A stretch of DNA of 8,748 bases, taken from positions 1 through 8,748 of the forward strand of contig NZGX01000066.1 in NCBI GenBank assembly GCA_002691085.1, given 5' to 3'. Below are positions 5,219 to 8,748 of the stretch, piece by piece (the stretch's first letter is position 1; the number at the start of each line of letters is the position of its first letter). The DNA is from Rhodospirillaceae bacterium. GTDB lineage: Bacteria; Pseudomonadota; Alphaproteobacteria; Rhodospirillales; Rhodospirillaceae. The position numbers and the translations under genes are program-made. The notes below the pieces were generated by a model. That model worked only from the letters and a program-made list of their open reading frames with translations. It searched no databases and was not told the origin of the DNA.

Positions 5219-7171
5219 ATGAAGCATTTTCCAAATTTATTATCTGAAATAAAACTTGGCCCAATAACGCTTAATAATAGAGCAGTTATGAGTGGTCATG
5301 GTATGGCATTAGGTGGTGGTGAGATTGGGATTAGTGATAGATTTCATCAATATTTGCTTGCAAGAGCTAAAGGTGGTGCAGCAATGATTGGAAGCGAATC
5401 TGCCCCAGTACATCAAAGTACCGTTAGTAGAAGCTTAGGTATTCGATTATACACCGATGAAGTTATATCAAGTTTAAGATATACGGCTAATGAAATAAGA
5501 AGAGAAGGGTCTCGTTTAGCTATTACACTATGGCATGGCGGTCATAAAGATAGCTTTATAAGGGGAAGTTATGCCCTTGCTCCATCTCCTATTCCAAATA
5601 AAATGGGTGAAGTTCCTAAACAGATAACGAAGTCTGAAATTAAAGAATTGGTCAAAGCGTACGCTGAAGCGGCCCTTAGATGTAAAAAAGCTGAATTAGA
5701 TGCTATTGAAATACAGACATCAACTGATTATCTACTTGGATCTTTTTTATCACCTGTTTTAAACAGAAGGACTGATGAGTACGGTGGATCCTTTCAAAAT
5801 AGAGTTAGGTTTGTTGTCGAAATATTAGAGACAATAAGAGAAAAAGTAGGAAGTAATATAGCTGTTGGAATAAGAACTTCAGCAAGGCATGATATTCCTG
5901 GTTCTCCAATTGATTACGGTCTAGAAGAGTCTATTGCAAGTATGAAGCTCCTGTCTGATAATGGATTAATTGACTATGTAAGTGTTATGACAGGTTCAGG
6001 TTGGGCCCCACCATCATCTTCCTCGATTCCTCATATGTCACAGCCAAGAATACAATTAAAAGAAGAAGGAAAAAAGTTTAAAGAAGCTATAAGAGTTCCA
6101 GTAATTATAGCAGGAAGAATAAGGTCACCTGAAGAGGCTGAGAATGTAATAAGTGATGGCATAGCTGATATAGTTGCTATGGCCAGAACCTGGATAGCTG
6201 AACCTGATTGGATTGCAAAAATAAAAAATGACCAATGTGATCAGATTAGACCTTGTATGTCTTGTAATCAGGCTTGTGTGGGTTTTGTCTTTAGAGGTCT
6301 TCCAGGTTCATGTGTTATAAATCCTACAGCAGGAAAAGAATCAACAATGGGTGAGGTCGAAAGATCACCTTCGCCAAAAAGAGTTGCTGTTATTGGGGGT
6401 GGTCCTTCCGGACTCGAGGCAGCAAGAATTCTGGCATTAAGAGGTCACCAAGTTACTCTTTTTGAGAAAAATAATCGCCTTGGAGGACAATTATTCTTGG
6501 CAGCGAATGCACCTTATCGAGATGAAATGATACCAGCTCTTAAATGGTGGATAGATGAAATCTCAAGACTGCAGGTTAAGGTTTTATTTAATTCTAAAAT
6601 AGAACTTAATTCTGACTTAGATTATGATGAGGTTATTTGGGCTGTTGGATCTTCTCCAGGGAATACAGCAATATGGAAGCTAAGACCTTATCTGTTTAAT
6701 GGTATTGAGGGAACTGAGACACTTCCTTCAGGTAGAGATATTTTAGAACAAAAAATTAAAGTTGAAGGGGATGTTTTAATTATAGATGAAGAAGGTGGAT
6801 GGCCAACAATTTCCTTAGTTGAAACATTAGCAAATGATAAATTGATTACAAAACTTACAGTTGTTACTTCTGAACGGTCTCTAGGTGAGTCATCTCTTAC
6901 TCTTTCCTGGGAGCATGCCTCAGTGCTTGATAGGTTGAATTCGATTAACAAGTTAGAGATTATTCCAAACAAACTTGTAAAAAAAGTTGAAGAGGACTTT
7001 GTTATATTTGAAGATGATTCTTCACTTGGTTCTTTTAGTCAATTCATACTAAATACAGGGACGGTTGCTAATTCATTTCCAGAAGATGCTAATGCTGTTG
7101 GAGATTGTATTGCTCCAAGAGGACTATGGGCTTCTACCAATGATGCAGCAAAATTGGCCAGATCAATTTAG
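5219..7171 (+). CDS. Old Yellow Enzyme / trimethylamine-dehydrogenase-like iron-sulfur flavoprotein (NADH:flavin oxidoreductase plus FAD domain)
   Basis: This 650-residue protein has the three-part layout of the 2,4-dienoyl-CoA reductase/TMADH/N-methylproline-demethylase group. Residues 1-335 form an FMN-binding TIM barrel with LWHGGH (104-109), the SPVLNRRTDEYGGS signature (178-191), and an IIAGRI strand (296-301) whose Arg probably contacts FMN phosphate. Then comes a 4Fe-4S motif C346-x2-C349-x3-C353-x11-C365. Residues 388-650 form the FAD/NAD(P) region with VIGGGPSG (391-398), a degenerate second Rossmann loop EEGGWPTISLVE (524-535), and a final VGD (627-629). Length is near the usual 650-700. 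The barrel loop that normally reads GAHGYL or AHGHL is QTSTDYL (166-172), so the usual catalytic His is absent. Substrate is unknown; demethylation of N-methylated compounds is one possibility. Likely cytosolic. It converges on the acyltransferase gene with a 7-nt gap. Confidence 0.93.
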   Translation: MKHFPNLLSEIKLGPITLNNRAVMSGHGMALGGGEIGISDRFHQYLLARAKGGAAMIGSESAPVHQSTVSRSLGIRLYTDEVISSLRYTANEIRREGSRLAITLWHGGHKDSFIRGSYALAPSPIPNKMGEVPKQITKSEIKELVKAYAEAALRCKKAELDAIEIQTSTDYLLGSFLSPVLNRRTDEYGGSFQNRVRFVVEILETIREKVGSNIAVGIRTSARHDIPGSPIDYGLEESIASMKLLSDNGLIDYVSVMTGSGWAPPSSSSIPHMSQPRIQLKEEGKKFKEAIRVPVIIAGRIRSPEEAENVISDGIADIVAMARTWIAEPDWIAKIKNDQCDQIRPCMSCNQACVGFVFRGLPGSCVINPTAGKESTMGEVERSPSPKRVAVIGGGPSGLEAARILALRGHQVTLFEKNNRLGGQLFLAANAPYRDEMIPALKWWIDEISRLQVKVLFNSKIELNSDLDYDEVIWAVGSSPGNTAIWKLRPYLFNGIEGTETLPSGRDILEQKIKVEGDVLIIDEEGGWPTISLVETLANDKLITKLTVVTSERSLGESSLTLSWEHASVLDRLNSINKLEIIPNKLVKKVEEDFVIFEDDSSLGSFSQFILNTGTVANSFPEDANAVGDCIAPRGLWASTNDAAKLARSI

Positions 7172-7178
7172 ATATTAA

Positions 7179-8057
7179 TTAATTATTTTCTTGTGATAAC
7201 GAATGAACTGATGAGTAGAGTAGCTCTGTTATTTCAGAAAGTTTTTTAATATGATTAATTTGGTTCCAATGAATAATATCGCCAATTTCAATTTTTATAT
7301 TTTTATTAAATTGCTTTAATGCTTCGTTAGCAAGTAATCCGGTTCTTAAAGTTGGAGATATATGGGAAGCTATATGGAAAGCCCTACTATTCGAGCCATA
7401 AAAGTAGATTGGTAAAATTGATGCTTTACTTTTTTTAATTAGCTTTGCGGTAAATTTTTTCCAAGGCTCTTCTACAACTTTACCAAAACCAAATTTATTT
7501 GCAGTTGATACATTTCCAGACGGAAAGATAATAATAGGTATACCTGATGTTATGTAGTGAATTGCAAGTTTTTTTGATTTTATATTGGTATTTATTGCAT
7601 TTTTGTTATTACTGAAATCTATCGGGATAAAATATTGAGCTAAATCTTTGTCTTGGTATAACATTGAATGAATGATAATTTTAAAATTATTTCTTATTTT
7701 CATTATCATTTCACATAAAACTAAGCCATCAACAATACCAAATGGATGATTTGCTATTACAACAAGTGGGCCTTTAGTTGGAACTCTATTTAATAAATTA
7801 TTATCATATGTATAACTTATGCCTGAGACTTTTAGTGCGTCGGAGAAAAATTTTTCAATATTAAAGCAGTCATTTTTTATATCAAAATAAATTTTTTCTA
7901 ACTTTTTACGACCAAGTAATATCTCTAAAGAAGAAATAATACTTCTTAAAAGCCATGGGTCATTAGGGTTGGCATATGAAATTGAAGGCTGATCTCTTAA
8001 ATAATGTTTAAAGAGCGGATCCAATTTCTCATCTCTTTTATAAGATATATGACTCAT
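7179..8057 (-). CDS. Lysophospholipid acyltransferase (LPLAT)-like protein
   Basis: This 292-residue protein belongs to the LPLAT/PlsC-like superfamily, in the branch with NHPFGxxDG rather than the HX4D of PlsC. The block NHPFGIVDG is at residues 103-111 with His104 and Asp110 as the presumed catalytic pair. The second block is IIIFPSGNVST (175-185), equivalent to FPEGTR. The motif YGSNSRAFHIASHISPTLR (220-238) is characteristic of a proteobacterial family often linked to ornithine-lipid or haemolysin-like genes. Members are expected to transfer an acyl group to a lysolipid at the inner face of the membrane; the acceptor here cannot be told. No strong transmembrane segment is seen. The start ATG has no convincing Shine-Dalgarno. 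The upstream - strand neighbour is the 56-residue protein, 193 nt away. Confidence 0.9.
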   Translation of the reverse strand: MSHISYKRDEKLDPLFKHYLRDQPSISYANPNDPWLLRSIISSLEILLGRKKLEKIYFDIKNDCFNIEKFFSDALKVSGISYTYDNNLLNRVPTKGPLVVIANHPFGIVDGLVLCEMIMKIRNNFKIIIHSMLYQDKDLAQYFIPIDFSNNKNAINTNIKSKKLAIHYITSGIPIIIFPSGNVSTANKFGFGKVVEEPWKKFTAKLIKKSKASILPIYFYGSNSRAFHIASHISPTLRTGLLANEALKQFNKNIKIEIGDIIHWNQINHIKKLSEITELLYSSVHSLSQENN

Positions 8058-8250
8058 CTATTAGTTTAACAATTTATTTATAAGGCTCAGGATGAATTTT
8101 AATACCATTAATAATTTTACAATAATGTTAAATATTTATATTTTAATTCAACTATATAATGTTTTTATAAAAGACTTTTAAATATTGTAAAAATATCACT
8201 TATTTAATACGTTATGAATTTAATTTATTATGTTATATTGAGCTAAATCT
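8058..8250. other. AT-rich intergenic region, no confident gene
   Basis: These 193 nt lie between two - strand genes and are extremely AT-rich. I see no terminator-like GC hairpin, tRNA or repeat array. A 29-codon + strand ORF (8092-8181) follows an AGGCTCAGG stretch but its product is only Ile, Asn, Leu and Phe in random order, so I do not call it. A promoter for the acyltransferase gene is expected here but cannot be pinned. Confidence 0.5.
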
Positions 8251-8421
8251 TTACTTCCATGAAGGTGGATCACAGTTGTTTTCTCCCTCAGGGCACCAAA
8301 AGAGGCGGCCACTTTTTGGATCAAATACATAATCAGATGGTAATTCATAAAAAAAACCTATTATAATCATCATAACTATAACTACGGTAGTTAGTAAGAT
8401 AACTTTTTTATTCGAATTCAT
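8251..8421 (-). CDS. Small membrane-anchored protein with a Cys-containing periplasmic tail (56 aa)
   Basis: Reading the - strand from ATG at 8421 to TAA at 8253-8251 gives 56 residues. The start is MNSNKK, followed by one hydrophobic helix (VILLTTVVIVMMIIIGFFY, residues 7-25), then a polar tail DYVFDPKSGRLFWCPEGENN (30-49) and CDPPSWK. Cys43 and Cys50 could form a disulfide or bind a ligand. The positive N-terminus places the tail outside the cytoplasm; there is no lipobox Cys after the helix. A purine-rich AAGAAGAAA lies 5 nt before the ATG. The tail codons are more GC-rich than the flanks, and such ordered composition (basic start, helix, Trp/Pro/Cys-rich tail) is unlikely in random AT-rich DNA. 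Divergent from queE. Family and function are unknown to me. Confidence 0.72.
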   Translation of the reverse strand: MNSNKKVILLTTVVIVMMIIIGFFYELPSDYVFDPKSGRLFWCPEGENNCDPPSWK

Positions 8422-8493
8422 AAATTTCTTCTTATGTATTTTTACTAAAATGACTTTGCTATATTTTTATTATATAGAATTTTTGAGAAAAAA
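8422..8493. promoter_or_regulatory. Divergent region upstream of queE with a 15-codon mini-ORF
   Basis: These 72 nt separate the 56-residue gene from queE and should hold promoters for both. A mini-ORF starts at ATG 8450 and ends at TGA 8495-8497, overlapping the queE start codon as ATGA. The RBS-like GAGAAA (8485-8490) sits a few nt before queE. No preQ1 riboswitch consensus is seen. No convincing -35/-10 pair can be assigned. Confidence 0.3.
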
Positions 8494-8745
8494 ATGAATT
8501 ATAAAGTAAAAGAAATTTACAAATCTATACAGGGTGAAGGTTTTCATACTGGAAGAGTAGCTATTTTATGTAGATTTGCAGGTTGTAACCTTTGGTCAGG
8601 AGTTGAAAAGAATAGATTATCTGCCGATTGTACTTTTTGTGATACTGACTTTGTGGGGACAAACGGTATTAATGGTGGAACTTTTTTAAGTGCTGATATT
8701 CTATCAAATCAAATAGAAAGGCTTTGGGGGAAAGGAAAAAAATGA
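8494..8745 (+). CDS. queE: 7-carboxy-7-deazaguanine synthase QueE, N-terminal part, interrupted by TGA at an A7 run
   Basis: QueE is a radical SAM enzyme that converts 6-carboxytetrahydropterin to 7-carboxy-7-deazaguanine in queuosine/preQ0 synthesis. Residues 1-60 match alphaproteobacterial QueE: VKEIYKSIQGEG (5-16), GRVAILCRFAGCNLWSG (20-36), and CTFCDTDFVGT (46-56). The cluster Cys are 31, 46 and 49 (C-x14-C-x2-C, the QueE variant). The frame then meets TGA at 8743-8745 after only 83 codons, although the family runs to roughly 200 or more residues and should continue to a TGGEP motif. The stop lies directly after seven A (8736-8742). Reading one base back gives KKND followed by Arg or Ser, which suits the linker before the next QueE strand. 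So this is a frameshifted gene, a slippage-dependent gene or a sequencing error; the window ends 3 nt later and cannot decide. Confidence 0.85.
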   Translation: MNYKVKEIYKSIQGEGFHTGRVAILCRFAGCNLWSGVEKNRLSADCTFCDTDFVGTNGINGGTFLSADILSNQIERLWGKGKK

Positions 8746-8748
8746 CAG

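Noticed and set aside
6688..6972. 94-codon ORF on the - strand
   Set aside because: It lies wholly inside the well-supported OYE-like gene, in its FAD domain, and its product has no coherent features; it is an antisense shadow.
7172..7178. Missing terminator between the convergent OYE-like and acyltransferase genes
   Set aside because: The 7-nt gap and following TTAATTAA hold no hairpin. Tightly packed convergent ends are common in streamlined genomes, so this alone is not notable.
8092..8181. 29-codon + strand ORF with an AGG-rich stretch upstream
   Set aside because: The product is low-complexity Ile/Asn/Leu/Phe, as expected from random AT-rich DNA, and no supporting context was seen.
8422..8493. 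preQ1 riboswitch upstream of queE
   Set aside because: preQ1 riboswitches precede queuosine genes in many bacteria, but the CTACACCC-like core and the pseudoknot partner are not present in these 72 nt.
8743..8745. UGA recoded as Trp in queE
   Set aside because: TGA ends the DUF3429 gene (1684-1686) and the DCC gene (3352-3354) exactly where those families should end, so UGA is a stop here.
1..8748. Defence system, CRISPR array, insertion sequence, prophage or tRNA
   Set aside because: I looked for regular repeats, transposase or integrase motifs, nuclease or effector domains and tRNA-like cloverleaves on both strands and saw none.

Overview
The window is AT-rich DNA with short intergenic gaps, short overlaps and heavy use of Lys, Asn and Ile codons. 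The proteins look alphaproteobacterial: a QueE with the CNLWSG/CDTDFVGT signature, a DR2398-type PPOX protein, DUF3429, a CsgA-like SDR and an NHPFGxxDG acyltransferase. This fits a streamlined, low-GC marine alphaproteobacterium of SAR11-, HIMB59- or low-GC SAR116-like type. The lineage is inferred; no rRNA or tRNA gene is present to confirm it. UGA is a normal stop, because it ends the DUF3429 and DCC genes.

Left block (1-2500, + strand): the 3' end of an unrecognised gene, then a PPOX-class flavin-binding protein, a DUF3429 membrane protein and a CsgA/C-factor-like short-chain dehydrogenase. Gaps are 18 nt, a 14-nt overlap and 29 nt, so this reads as one operon. It ends at a very strong GC-rich intrinsic terminator.

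Middle (2567-3354): a small two-helix membrane protein on the - strand and a divergent DCC-family (DUF393) thioredoxin-like protein on the + strand. The spacer between them carries nested inverted repeats.

Second operon (5119-3383, - strand): a Lys/Asn-rich protein of unknown function, an NTF2/SnoaL-like protein and a VOC (glyoxalase-fold) protein, with gaps of 3 and 15 nt. The last two look like a small-molecule enzyme or binding pair; the first gives no functional clue.

Right block: a large Old Yellow Enzyme/trimethylamine-dehydrogenase-like flavoprotein (5219-7171, +) has an intact 4Fe-4S motif but an unusual substrate-site loop. It converges on a lysophospholipid-acyltransferase-like gene (-). 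Next are a 56-residue membrane-anchored small protein (8251-8421, -) and the start of queE (+). QueE breaks at an A7 run followed directly by TGA, just before the window ends.

No complete new multi-gene system is evident. The best leads are the queE slippery-run stop, four + strand genes preceded by mini-ORFs that end in an ATGA overlap with the gene start, the diverged active-site loop of the flavoprotein, the small Cys-containing membrane protein, and the unknown first gene of the - strand operon. There is no sign of CRISPR, IS elements, prophage, tRNA or rRNA.
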